Below, piece by piece: positions 57,193 through 64,000 of a DNA stretch of 64,000 bases. Origin of the DNA: Williamsia sp. DF01-3 (GTDB taxonomy: Bacteria > Actinomycetota > Actinomycetes > Mycobacteriales > Mycobacteriaceae); the NCBI RefSeq assembly GCF_023051145.1, contig NZ_JALKFS010000005.1:2621733-2685732 (forward strand), written 5' to 3'. The position numbers and the translations under genes were made by a program. Position 1 is the stretch's first letter. Every line of letters starts with the position of its first letter. The notes below the pieces were generated by a model. It saw only the letters and a list, made by a program, of their open reading frames with translations, was not told the origin of the DNA and searched no databases.

Positions 57193-58557
57193 GTGAAGAG
57201 CACCGTCGAGCAGATCAGCCCGACGCGGGTCAAACTCAACGTCGAGGTCCCGTTCGCGGAACTCGAACCGGATTTCGCCCGCACCTACAAGACGCTGGCC
57301 CGCGACATCCGGATCCCCGGATTCCGGCCCGGCAAGGCACCGGCCAAACTGATCGAGGCCCGAGTCGGCCGCGACGCAGTGCTCGCCCAGGTCGTCAACG
57401 AGGCGATCCCGGGCAAGTACAGCGAGGCCGTCGCCGAGACCGAGATCAAGGCGATCGGTCAGCCCGAGATCGACCTCTCCGAACTCGCGTACGGCGAGAG
57501 CATCACGTTCACCGCCGAGGTCGACGTGCGCCCGGACATCGATCTGCCCGACTACTCGACCCTCGAGGTCGAGGTCGAACCGGTCAAGGTCGACGACGAA
57601 GCTGTGGACGAGCAATTGGAGTCCCTGCGCGCACGTTTCGGCACCCTGACCGGTGTGGACCGACCCGTCGCCGACGGCGACTTCGTGTCGATCGACCTCT
57701 CCGCCACGATCGACGGCAAAGAGGTCGAAGAGGCAGCCACGAGCGGTCTGTCGCACGAGGTGGGATCCGGTGAGCTCATCGACGGACTCGACGAGGCCCT
57801 CATCGGTCTGAAGGCCGGCGAAGAGAAGACCTTCACCAGCACCCTGGTGGCCGGTGAGCACAGCGGCGATCAGGCCGAGGTCACCGTCAAGGTCCTCACC
57901 GTCAAGGAACGCGAGCTGCCCGAGGTCGACGACGAGTTCGCCCAGCTGGCGAGTGAGTTCGACACCGTGGACGAGCTGAAGGCCGATCTGCGTGAGCGTG
58001 TCGCACGGTCGAAGAAGATGGAGCAGGCCAACGCGATCAGCGAGGCGCTCGTCGCCAAACTGACAGAGTCGGTCGAGATCCCGCTTCCCGAGGCCGTCGT
58101 CACGGCCGAGGTCGACGGACAGGTCCACCAGGTGGTGCACAGCCTCGGACACGACGAGGCGGCGTTCGAGCAGCTGCTCGAGGCGCAGGGCACCACCCGC
58201 GAGAAGTTCGAGGCCGAGACACGCGAGGCGGCCGAGAAGTCGGTCAAGACCCAGCTGTTGCTCGACGCCATCGCCGACCAGCAGGACACCGAGGTCGGCC
58301 AGGACGAGCTGATGCAGCAGATCATGTTCCAGGCGCAGCGTTACGGCATGCAGCCCGCGGAGTTCGCGCAGCAGCTGCAGCAGGCCAATCAGGTGGGCGC
58401 GGTGTACGCCGAGGTCCGCCGGAGCAAGGCACTGTCGTCGATCGTGCACCTGGTGACCGTCAAGGACACCGAGGGCGAGACCGTCGACACCGAAGAGTTC
58501 TTCGGTAAGCCAACGTCCGACGAGGACGCCGACACGTCGGCATCCGATGAGTCGTAG
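57193..58557 (+). CDS. tig: Trigger factor (ribosome-bound chaperone, peptidyl-prolyl isomerase)
   Basis: 454 residues from GTG 57193, preceded by GGGAG; a longer open frame would begin inside tRNA-Pro and is not credible. The N-terminal ribosome-binding domain contains [19 protein letters not shown], the signature loop that docks at ribosomal protein L23. The FKBP-like isomerase domain follows near residues 155-240 ([21 protein letters not shown]). A long helical C-terminal chaperone domain ends in an acidic tail [12 protein letters not shown]. It stands directly before clpP1P2 and clpX, so folding and degradation machinery are grouped. A terminator lies behind it. Confidence 0.96.
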   Translation: MKSTVEQISPTRVKLNVEVPFAELEPDFARTYKTLARDIRIPGFRPGKAPAKLIEARVGRDAVLAQVVNEAIPGKYSEAVAETEIKAIGQPEIDLSELAYGESITFTAEVDVRPDIDLPDYSTLEVEVEPVKVDDEAVDEQLESLRARFGTLTGVDRPVADGDFVSIDLSATIDGKEVEEAATSGLSHEVGSGELIDGLDEALIGLKAGEEKTFTSTLVAGEHSGDQAEVTVKVLTVKERELPEVDDEFAQLASEFDTVDELKADLRERVARSKKMEQANAISEALVAKLTESVEIPLPEAVVTAEVDGQVHQVVHSLGHDEAAFEQLLEAQGTTREKFEAETREAAEKSVKTQLLLDAIADQQDTEVGQDELMQQIMFQAQRYGMQPAEFAQQLQQANQVGAVYAEVRRSKALSSIVHLVTVKDTEGETVDTEEFFGKPTSDEDADTSASDES

Positions 58558-58590
58558 CTGGTAAAACGCCAGCACAATTTCTGCTGTCAG

Positions 58591-58632
58591 CGAATAGGGG
58601 CGACGCCGGGCCATCGGCGTCGTCCCTATTCG
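58591..58632 (+). terminator. Hairpin terminator after tig
   Basis: Arms of 18 bases (58591-58608 and 58615-58632) pair with one G-U around a six-base loop. The bases after it (TTAGGGTCG) hold only two T, so termination may be partial and allow some readthrough into clpP1. Confidence 0.65.
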
Positions 58633-58682
58633 TTAGGGTCGAAGACAGCAATCAAATGACTGTGAGTCCGTTGAACGAAAAC

Positions 58683-58700
58683 CCCGGAAATCTTTCCGGG
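58683..58700. promoter_or_regulatory. Palindrome upstream of the preferred clpP1 start
   Basis: CCCGGAAATCTTTCCGGG has perfect 8-base arms around TC, and lies 18 bases before GTG 58719. If translation started at the upstream ATG 58656, the palindrome would be coding. As non-coding DNA it could be an operator or a leader hairpin for the clpP1P2 operon. Confidence 0.4.
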
Positions 58701-58718
58701 ACGTCGAAGGTAGGTACC

Positions 58719-59324
58719 GTGACTGAGCCGAAGATCCACACGCCCGCGCTCTCCGGAGCAACCGCGAGTTCGGGTATCGGTCTGAATTTGTCCGACTCGG
58801 TCTTCGAGCGCCTGCTGCGCGAGCGGATCATCTTCTTGGGCACCCAGGTCGATGACGAGATCGCCAACCGGCTGTGCGCCCAGATCCTGCTGCTCGCCGC
58901 AGAGGATCCGACCAAGGACATCAGCCTTTACATCAATTCACCCGGTGGCTCGGTGACGGCCGGCATGGCGATCTTCGACACCATGCAGCTCGCCCCCTGT
59001 GACATCGCCACCTATGCGATGGGCATGGCCGCGTCGATGGGACAGTTCCTGCTCGCCGCGGGCGCCAAGGGTAAGCGCCACGCCCTGCCTCACGCGCGCA
59101 TCATGATGCACCAGCCGTCAGCGGGCATCGGCGGTACCGCTGCCGACATCGCCATCCAGGCCGAGCAGTTCGCGCTGACCAAGAAAGAGATGAACAAGCT
59201 CAACGCCGAGTTCACCGGTCAGCCTCTGGAGAAGATCGAAGAGGACGCAGACCGCGACAAGTGGTTCACGGCCGAGGCCGCCAAGGAATATGGGTTTGTC
59301 GACCACGTCATCACACGCGCCTGA
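58719..59324 (+). CDS. clpP1: ATP-dependent Clp protease proteolytic subunit 1
   Basis: 201 residues from GTG 58719, chosen for the AAGGTAGG ribosome site 8 bases upstream. ATG 58656 in the same frame gives 222 residues but lacks one. The serine protease triad is visible: Ser in [14 protein letters not shown], His in [14 protein letters not shown] and Asp in [15 protein letters not shown]. The handle and core ([44 protein letters not shown]) are standard. In mycobacteria ClpP1 and ClpP2 form a mixed 14-mer driven by ClpX or ClpC1 and are essential. clpP2 follows after 58 bp. Confidence 0.94.
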   Translation: MTEPKIHTPALSGATASSGIGLNLSDSVFERLLRERIIFLGTQVDDEIANRLCAQILLLAAEDPTKDISLYINSPGGSVTAGMAIFDTMQLAPCDIATYAMGMAASMGQFLLAAGAKGKRHALPHARIMMHQPSAGIGGTAADIAIQAEQFALTKKEMNKLNAEFTGQPLEKIEEDADRDKWFTAEAAKEYGFVDHVITRA

Positions 59325-59382
59325 TCTCAGTCTCGCGCCCGAACCGAACCCGTCGCACACTCACCGGAGAGACCGAGAAGAC

Positions 59383-60012
59383 ATGAACAACCTTTCACCC
59401 CAGTCGCGGTACATCCTGCCCTCGTTCATCGAGCACACGCCGAACGGCGCTCGCGAGTACAACCCCTACGCCAAGCTCTTCGAAGAGCGGATCGTGTTCC
59501 TGGGCACGCCGATCGACGAGACGGTTGCCAACGACATCATGGCCCAGCTGCTGGTGCTCGAGTCGCAGGACCCTGACCGCGACATCATCATGTACGTCAA
59601 CTCGCCCGGCGGGAGCGTGCCCGCGATGCTGGCCATCTACGACACCATGCAGTACGTGCACTGCGACATCGCGACCGTCTGCCTCGGCGAGGCGGCATCG
59701 GCCGCGGCCATCGTCCTGGCCGCCGGAACACCGGGTAAGCGTGCGGCGCTGCCCAACGCCACCGTTCTGATCCACCAGCCCCGCACCGGTGGTGCATACC
59801 AGGGCCAGGTGTCCGACCTCGAGATCCAGGCGGCCGAGATCGAGCGGATCCGCAAGCGGCTCGACGACATCCTCGCCGGGCACACCGGACAGCCGGCGGA
59901 CAAGATCCGCAAGGACACCGATCGCGACAACATCCTGACCGCGCAAGCGGCCAAAGAGTACGGGATCATCGACGAGGTCTTCGAGTACCGGAAGAAGTCA
60001 GGAAAGAAGTAG
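59383..60012 (+). CDS. clpP2: ATP-dependent Clp protease proteolytic subunit 2
   Basis: 209 residues from ATG 59383 (MNNLSPQSRYILPSFIEHT). Partner of ClpP1 in the hetero-tetradecamer. Ser lies in VCLGEAASAAAIVLAAG, His in NATVLIHQPRTGGAYQG and Asp in KIRKDTDRDNILTA. In-frame codons upstream overlap clpP1 and lack a ribosome site. The C-terminus is basic (EYRKKSGKK). A hairpin 12 bp after the stop separates it from clpX. Confidence 0.95.
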   Translation: MNNLSPQSRYILPSFIEHTPNGAREYNPYAKLFEERIVFLGTPIDETVANDIMAQLLVLESQDPDRDIIMYVNSPGGSVPAMLAIYDTMQYVHCDIATVCLGEAASAAAIVLAAGTPGKRAALPNATVLIHQPRTGGAYQGQVSDLEIQAAEIERIRKRLDDILAGHTGQPADKIRKDTDRDNILTAQAAKEYGIIDEVFEYRKKSGKK

Positions 60013-60023
60013 CGCCGCGCTCG

Positions 60024-60046
60024 GCCCGCCGTCCTCGGCGGCGGGC
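60024..60046 (+). terminator. Hairpin between clpP2 and clpX
   Basis: Perfect 8-bp arms GCCCGCCG and CGGCGGGC around seven bases. No T run follows, so it may only attenuate readthrough from clpP1P2 into clpX, which starts 172 bp downstream and probably has its own promoter. Confidence 0.45.
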
Positions 60047-60217
60047 AAGAGCGGTCGTGGGGGCAGGCAAAAAGGCCCGCGACATTTGGCTTTATCGGTC
60101 GAAGTTCCGCCTACGTACGGGTACGGTCGTGGTTACTGTGCTCCGCATGGGCTGGGGCGGACCACCGGACTTCACGTCTTTGGAGCATCAGGGTAAGGGA
60201 AGTAGGTACAGCAACAG

Positions 60218-61495
60218 ATGGCACGTATCGGAGATGGTGGCGATCTGCTGAAATGTTCTTTCTGCGGGAAGAGCCAAAAGCAGGTCAAGAAGCTGATCGC
60301 TGGCCCCGGCGTGTACATCTGCGATGAGTGCATCGACCTGTGCAACGAGATCATCGAGGAAGAGCTGGCCGAGACCAGCGATGTCAAACTCGATGAGCTC
60401 CCCAAGCCCATGGAGATCCGGGATTTCCTGGAGAACTACGTCATCGGTCAGGACACCGCCAAGCGCACCCTGGCCGTCGCGGTCTACAACCACTACAAGC
60501 GCATCCAGGCCGGCGACCGCAAGGACTCGCGCGGCATGGAGCCCGTGGAGCTCGCGAAGTCGAACATCCTGATGCTCGGTCCGACGGGCTGTGGAAAGAC
60601 CTACCTCGCACAGACCCTGGCGAAGATGCTGAACGTTCCGTTCGCCATCGCCGACGCCACGGCGCTCACCGAGGCCGGCTACGTGGGCGAGGATGTCGAG
60701 AACATCCTGCTCAAGCTCATCCAGGCGGCCGACTACGACGTCAAGCGGGCCGAGACCGGCATCATCTACATCGATGAGGTCGACAAGATCGCCCGCAAGA
60801 GCGAGAACCCGTCGATCACCCGGGACGTCTCGGGTGAAGGCGTGCAGCAGGCATTGCTCAAGATCCTCGAGGGCACGCAGGCCTCGGTACCTCCGCAGGG
60901 CGGTCGTAAGCACCCCCATCAAGAGTTCATCCAGATCGACACCACAAACGTGCTCTTCATCGTGGCCGGCGCATTCGCCGGACTCGACAAGATCGTGTCG
61001 GATCGAATCGGCAAGCGCGGCATCGGATTCGGCACGGAGGTCGCCAAGAACGACGACGACAGTGCTGACCACTTCGCCGAGGTCATGCCCGAGGACCTGA
61101 TCAAGTTCGGTCTGATCCCCGAGTTCATCGGCCGACTGCCGGTGATCGCATCGGTGACCAACCTCGACAAGGAATCCCTCGTCAGCATCCTGTCGCAGCC
61201 GAAGAACGCGCTCGTCAAGCAGTACGCGCGACTCTTCGACATGGACGGTGTGGAACTCGAATTCAGCGAGGACGCTCTCGAGGCCATCGCGGATCAGGCG
61301 ATCCACCGTGGCACCGGTGCTCGTGGTCTTCGGGCCATCATGGAAGAGGTCCTGCTCCCGGTGATGTACGACATCCCGAGCCGCGATGACGTCGCGAAGG
61401 TGGTTGTCACAGGAGAAACCGTGCGCGACAACGTTCTTCCCACCATCGTTCCCCGCAAGCCGCGGCGCGACGAAAGGCGCGACAAGAGCGCCTGA
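60218..61495 (+). CDS. clpX: ATP-dependent Clp protease ATP-binding subunit ClpX
   Basis: 425 residues. AAA+ unfoldase that feeds substrates to ClpP1P2. The N-terminal zinc domain has CSFCGKSQ (Cys13, Cys16) and [10 protein letters not shown]. Walker A GPTGCGKT lies near residue 123, the pore loop GYVGEDVE near 155, and Walker [12 protein letters not shown] near 184. Sensor and arginine-finger regions follow ([24 protein letters not shown]). It ends in a basic tail. ATG 60218 gives the normal N-terminus. The 205 bp between clpP2 and clpX hold no gene. Confidence 0.96.
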   Translation: MARIGDGGDLLKCSFCGKSQKQVKKLIAGPGVYICDECIDLCNEIIEEELAETSDVKLDELPKPMEIRDFLENYVIGQDTAKRTLAVAVYNHYKRIQAGDRKDSRGMEPVELAKSNILMLGPTGCGKTYLAQTLAKMLNVPFAIADATALTEAGYVGEDVENILLKLIQAADYDVKRAETGIIYIDEVDKIARKSENPSITRDVSGEGVQQALLKILEGTQASVPPQGGRKHPHQEFIQIDTTNVLFIVAGAFAGLDKIVSDRIGKRGIGFGTEVAKNDDDSADHFAEVMPEDLIKFGLIPEFIGRLPVIASVTNLDKESLVSILSQPKNALVKQYARLFDMDGVELEFSEDALEAIADQAIHRGTGARGLRAIMEEVLLPVMYDIPSRDDVAKVVVTGETVRDNVLPTIVPRKPRRDERRDKSA

Positions 61496-61504
61496 GCCGC
61501 TGGG

Positions 61505-62326
61505 CTATTCGAGAACGCGGTGACCGGCCGAGTAGACGTTCATGGATTCTCCGCGGAGAAATCCGACGATCGTCAGGTCGTTGTCGTTGCCCAGATCGAC
61601 TGCTAGTGACGATGGCGCGGACACCGCCGCGAGTATCGGTACCCCGGCCATGACGGCTTTCTGCGCGAGCTCGAAAGACGCGCGGCCGGACACCATCAGC
61701 ACCGTTGCCCGTAGTGGCAGCAATCGTTGTGTCACAGCCCATCCGATCACCTTGTCGACAGCGTTGTGGCGACCTACATCTTCGCGAACCGCGAGGAGTT
61801 CGCCGTCGGTGGTGAACAGCGCGGCTCCGTGTACTCCGCCGGTCGCGTCGAACGTCTTCTGTAGCGACCTCAACTGCTCTGGCATGGTGAAGAGCGTGTC
61901 GACATCCACGGTCGAGGGATCGTCCTGCAGCCGGTAGTTGGATGCCAGTCGAACAGCGTCGAGGGATGCCTTTCCACACACACCGCACGATGAGGTGGTG
62001 TAGAAATTTCGTGTCGAGCCCGCGGGAAGCGGCCGGTCGCCGCGCAGGCTGACGTCGAGCACGTTGTAGGTGTTGCGGCCTTGGTCGTCGACGCCGTCGC
62101 AATATCGGATGGCGCTGATGTCGTCCGCGCCGTCGATGAGTCCCTCGGTCATCAGGAAGCCGTGTGTGAGATCGATGTCGGACCCAGGTGTTCGCATCGT
62201 GACCGAGAGCGCTTCTCCGCCAACACGAATCTCGAGGGGTTCCTCGACAGCGAGGGAGTCGGCCCGCGAATCGGTGTTGCCCGGCCGGATCCGTCGAACC
62301 CGCGTACGACTGGTCACTCGTCCCAT
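61505..62326 (-). CDS. fdhD: FdhD sulfurtransferase for formate dehydrogenase maturation
   Basis: 273 residues from ATG 62326; upstream in-frame ATG codons at 62335-62338 are alternatives. Transfers sulfur from IscS to the molybdenum cofactor before it enters formate dehydrogenase. The conserved core includes LTHGFLMTEGLI, the cysteine loop SSCGVCGKASLDAV near residue 113 and the C-terminal GRASFELAQKAVMAGVPILAAVSAPSSLAVDLG. It is divergent from mobA, 67 bp away, so two molybdenum-cofactor genes share a promoter region. No formate dehydrogenase is in this window. Confidence 0.94.
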   Translation of the reverse strand: MGRVTSRTRVRRIRPGNTDSRADSLAVEEPLEIRVGGEALSVTMRTPGSDIDLTHGFLMTEGLIDGADDISAIRYCDGVDDQGRNTYNVLDVSLRGDRPLPAGSTRNFYTTSSCGVCGKASLDAVRLASNYRLQDDPSTVDVDTLFTMPEQLRSLQKTFDATGGVHGAALFTTDGELLAVREDVGRHNAVDKVIGWAVTQRLLPLRATVLMVSGRASFELAQKAVMAGVPILAAVSAPSSLAVDLGNDNDLTIVGFLRGESMNVYSAGHRVLE

Positions 62327-62393
62327 GACGACCATCATCACCCTGTGCTCCCGTTTTCGCCCACGCGCCCCCGTGCTCGCGTTAACTGTCTCC

Positions 62394-63023
62394 ATGGAGC
62401 ATGAGCGAGTAGGCGCAGTTGTCCTGGCCGGTGGCGCATCCAAGCGGATGGGCAGCGACAAAGCGGCACTGGAATGGAACGGCGAATCGATGCTCGGCCG
62501 GATCACCCGGATCGTGGGGGAACGATGCGATCCGGTTCTGGTGCTGGCCCCGGAGGGCTCGCCCGCCTATCAGGGCTTGCGGGCCGGCCACGATGGTGTC
62601 GACGGCACCGCTGACAGCGGCTCCGCGGACGTCACATGGGTGACCGGTGAGGCTGAAGGCGCCGGCCCGCTCGGTGGTCTCGCCACCGGATTGGCCGCAG
62701 CCGCAGAACGTGGCCGCGACATCGTGTTCGTCTGTGCCACCGACATGCCCCTTGTCACCGCTGAGATGGTCGATGAACTGCTGCGCGGGCTCACCGACGC
62801 CGACGACGCCGCCATCGCCGTCGACTCGCAGCGGGCTCACCCACTGGCCGGGGTGTACCGCACCCGTGCGGCGGCCACGCTGGACGAGTTGGTCCAGGGT
62901 GGCGAACGCCGGATGCTGGCCGCAGTGGACGCTCTGCGAACCAACCGGGTGACGCTGAGCGATCCGACGTGGTTGACCAACGTCAACGCCCCCGAAGACC
63001 TGCACCGATTGCGTGTTCCCTGA
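62394..63023 (+). CDS. mobA: Molybdenum cofactor guanylyltransferase MobA
   Basis: 209 residues from ATG 62394. Attaches GMP to molybdopterin to make the guanine dinucleotide cofactor. The nucleotidyltransferase signature LAGGASKRMGSDKAALEW spans residues 12-29, a GAGPLGGLATGLAA loop follows, and the metal-binding Asp is in VCATDMPLVT near residue 121. The end WLTNVNAPEDLHRL is the usual MobA ending (NxNTPxDL). The open frame extends upstream into fdhD DNA but without a ribosome site. Confidence 0.93.
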   Translation: MEHERVGAVVLAGGASKRMGSDKAALEWNGESMLGRITRIVGERCDPVLVLAPEGSPAYQGLRAGHDGVDGTADSGSADVTWVTGEAEGAGPLGGLATGLAAAAERGRDIVFVCATDMPLVTAEMVDELLRGLTDADDAAIAVDSQRAHPLAGVYRTRAAATLDELVQGGERRMLAAVDALRTNRVTLSDPTWLTNVNAPEDLHRLRVP

Positions 63024-63075
63024 GCAGGAGACCTGCACTTTCGTCTCTTCACCACCGACTGCCTAGAATTGGCCG

Positions 63076-64000
63076 GTGACCGAATCGTCCCAGCACTCCG
63101 ACAGCACCTCCGAAGCCCTGCCCAAGACCTGGGATCCCGGCGTACACGAGGGACGGCTGTACCGGAACTGGGTAGAGGCCGGATACTTCACCGCGGACCC
63201 GTCCAGCGACAAGCCGCCGTTCTCCATCGTCCTGCCGCCGCCGAACGTGACGGGCTCGCTGCACATGGGACACGCCCTCGACCACGTCCTGATGGACGCC
63301 ATGTGCCGCCGTCGGCGGATGCAGGGGTACGAGGTGCTCTGGCTCCCGGGCATGGACCATGCCGGTATCGCGACGCAGACCCTGGTCGAGCGTCAGCTGA
63401 CGGGGCAGGGCATCGACAAGAACGACATCGGGCGTGACGAGTTCATCGACCGGGTGTGGAAGTGGAAGGCAGAATCCGGCGGAGCGATCGGTGCCCAGAT
63501 GCGCAGTCTCGGCGACGGCGTCGACTGGAGTCGTGAACGCTTCACCATGGACGACGGACTGTCCCGGGCCGTGCAGACCGTGTTCAAGAAGATGTTCGAC
63601 GAGGGGTTGATCTACCGCGCCGAGCGACTCGTGAACTGGTCGCCGGTGCTGCAGACCGCGATCAGCGACATCGAGGTGAAGTACTCCGACGTCGAAGGCG
63701 AGCTCGTCAGCTTCAGGTACGGCTCCCTCGACGACAACGAGCCCCACATCGTCGTTGCGACCACGCGAATGGAGACCATGCTCGGTGACACCGCGATCGC
63801 GGTGCATCCGGACGACGAGCGTTACAAACACCTGGTCGGCACAGAACTGGACCACCCATTTGTCGATCGGCGCATCCCGGTTGTCGCGGACGACTATGTC
63901 GATCCCGAATTCGGAAGTGGCGCAGTCAAGATCACGCCCGCGCATGACCCGAACGACTTTGCACTCGGAGCGCGACACAACCTGCCGATGCCGACGATGA
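63076..64000 (+). CDS. valS: Valyl-tRNA synthetase (5' part, cut by window end)
   Basis: 308 codons visible from GTG 63076 with no stop. Charges tRNA-Val. The N-terminus has [24 protein letters not shown], the class I nucleotide motif [17 protein letters not shown] (HIGH-type, near residue 62) and [13 protein letters not shown]. The beginning of the editing domain is present ([25 protein letters not shown] and [35 protein letters not shown]). The KMSKS motif and anticodon-binding domain lie beyond the window. Confidence 0.97.
   Translation, partial: MTESSQHSDSTSEALPKTWDPGVHEGRLYRNWVEAGYFTADPSSDKPPFSIVLPPPNVTGSLHMGHALDHVLMDAMCRRRRMQGYEVLWLPGMDHAGIATQTLVERQLTGQGIDKNDIGRDEFIDRVWKWKAESGGAIGAQMRSLGDGVDWSRERFTMDDGLSRAVQTVFKKMFDEGLIYRAERLVNWSPVLQTAISDIEVKYSDVEGELVSFRYGSLDDNEPHIVVATTRMETMLGDTAIAVHPDDERYKHLVGTELDHPFVDRRIPVVADDYVDPEFGSGAVKITPAHDPNDFALGARHNLPMPTM

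Noticed and set aside
57163-58614. 483-codon minus-strand frame opposite tig
   Set aside because: Shadow of trigger factor; no independent evidence.

Overview
The window is high-GC actinobacterial chromosome from a mycolic-acid-forming lineage (Mycobacteriales). Gordonia or a close relative is my best guess. The support is a giant FAS-I fatty acid synthase followed directly by its AcpS, a mycothiol-dependent nitroreductase, a 180-kDa NAD-glutamate dehydrogenase, and gene order that matches Mycobacterium tuberculosis in blocks as I remember it: fas-acpS-bcp-DUF3618, and ssb-ettA-gdh-aglA-glbO-HNH-pepN-nitroreductase-rpiB-nei2-tig-clpP1-clpP2-clpX-mobA-valS. The genus is inference from sequence only; there is no rRNA here.

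Layout. 1-610: end of an unidentified gene, a 55-residue membrane protein and a strong terminator. 610-4364: fadD15 divergent from a DEAD-box RNA helicase. 4587-10416: a rhodanese fold without its cysteine, a 1388-residue SF1 helicase fused to a Vsr/MTES_1575-type nuclease (the best candidate here for an uncharacterised defence or repair system), and a convergent HIT-sirtuin operon. 10872-20499: FAS-I and AcpS. 20516-25632: TetR, Bcp, DUF3618 protein, ClC transporter, tRNA-Lys, an L,D-transpeptidase lipoprotein and a small frameshifted gene. 25640-26611: an islet that looks less GC-rich, next to tRNA-His, with one secreted orphan. 26770-31933: orn, a padR-fadH-F420/deazaflavin-SDR operon and a DUF6188-like gene. 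32035-35709: an adenylate-forming enzyme, tRNA-Arg and a CopD-CtaG copper/oxidase assembly protein. 35851-55829: the syntenic housekeeping block from ssb to sthA. 55896-64000: a second L,D-transpeptidase, tRNA-Gly, tRNA-Pro, trigger factor, ClpP1P2, ClpX, FdhD divergent from MobA, and the start of valS.

Together the genes cover lipid synthesis and activation (FAS-I, AcpS, FadD15, FadH), cell-wall cross-linking (two L,D-transpeptidases), protein quality control (Tig, ClpP1P2X, PepN), oxidative and thiol stress (Bcp, mycothiol nitroreductase with a SigH-like promoter, GlbO, SthA), RNA turnover (Orn, DeaD) and DNA maintenance (SSB, Nei2, HNH, helicase-nuclease).

Caution on sequence quality: five reading frames (fadD15, deaD, fas, the adenylate-forming gene and a small gene at 25358) are each broken by what reads as one missing base, and restoring one base gives a family-like protein every time. 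Sequencing or assembly error is more likely than five pseudogenes, one of them in an essential gene. One of these losses creates a spurious 1224-codon open frame running across a tRNA gene.
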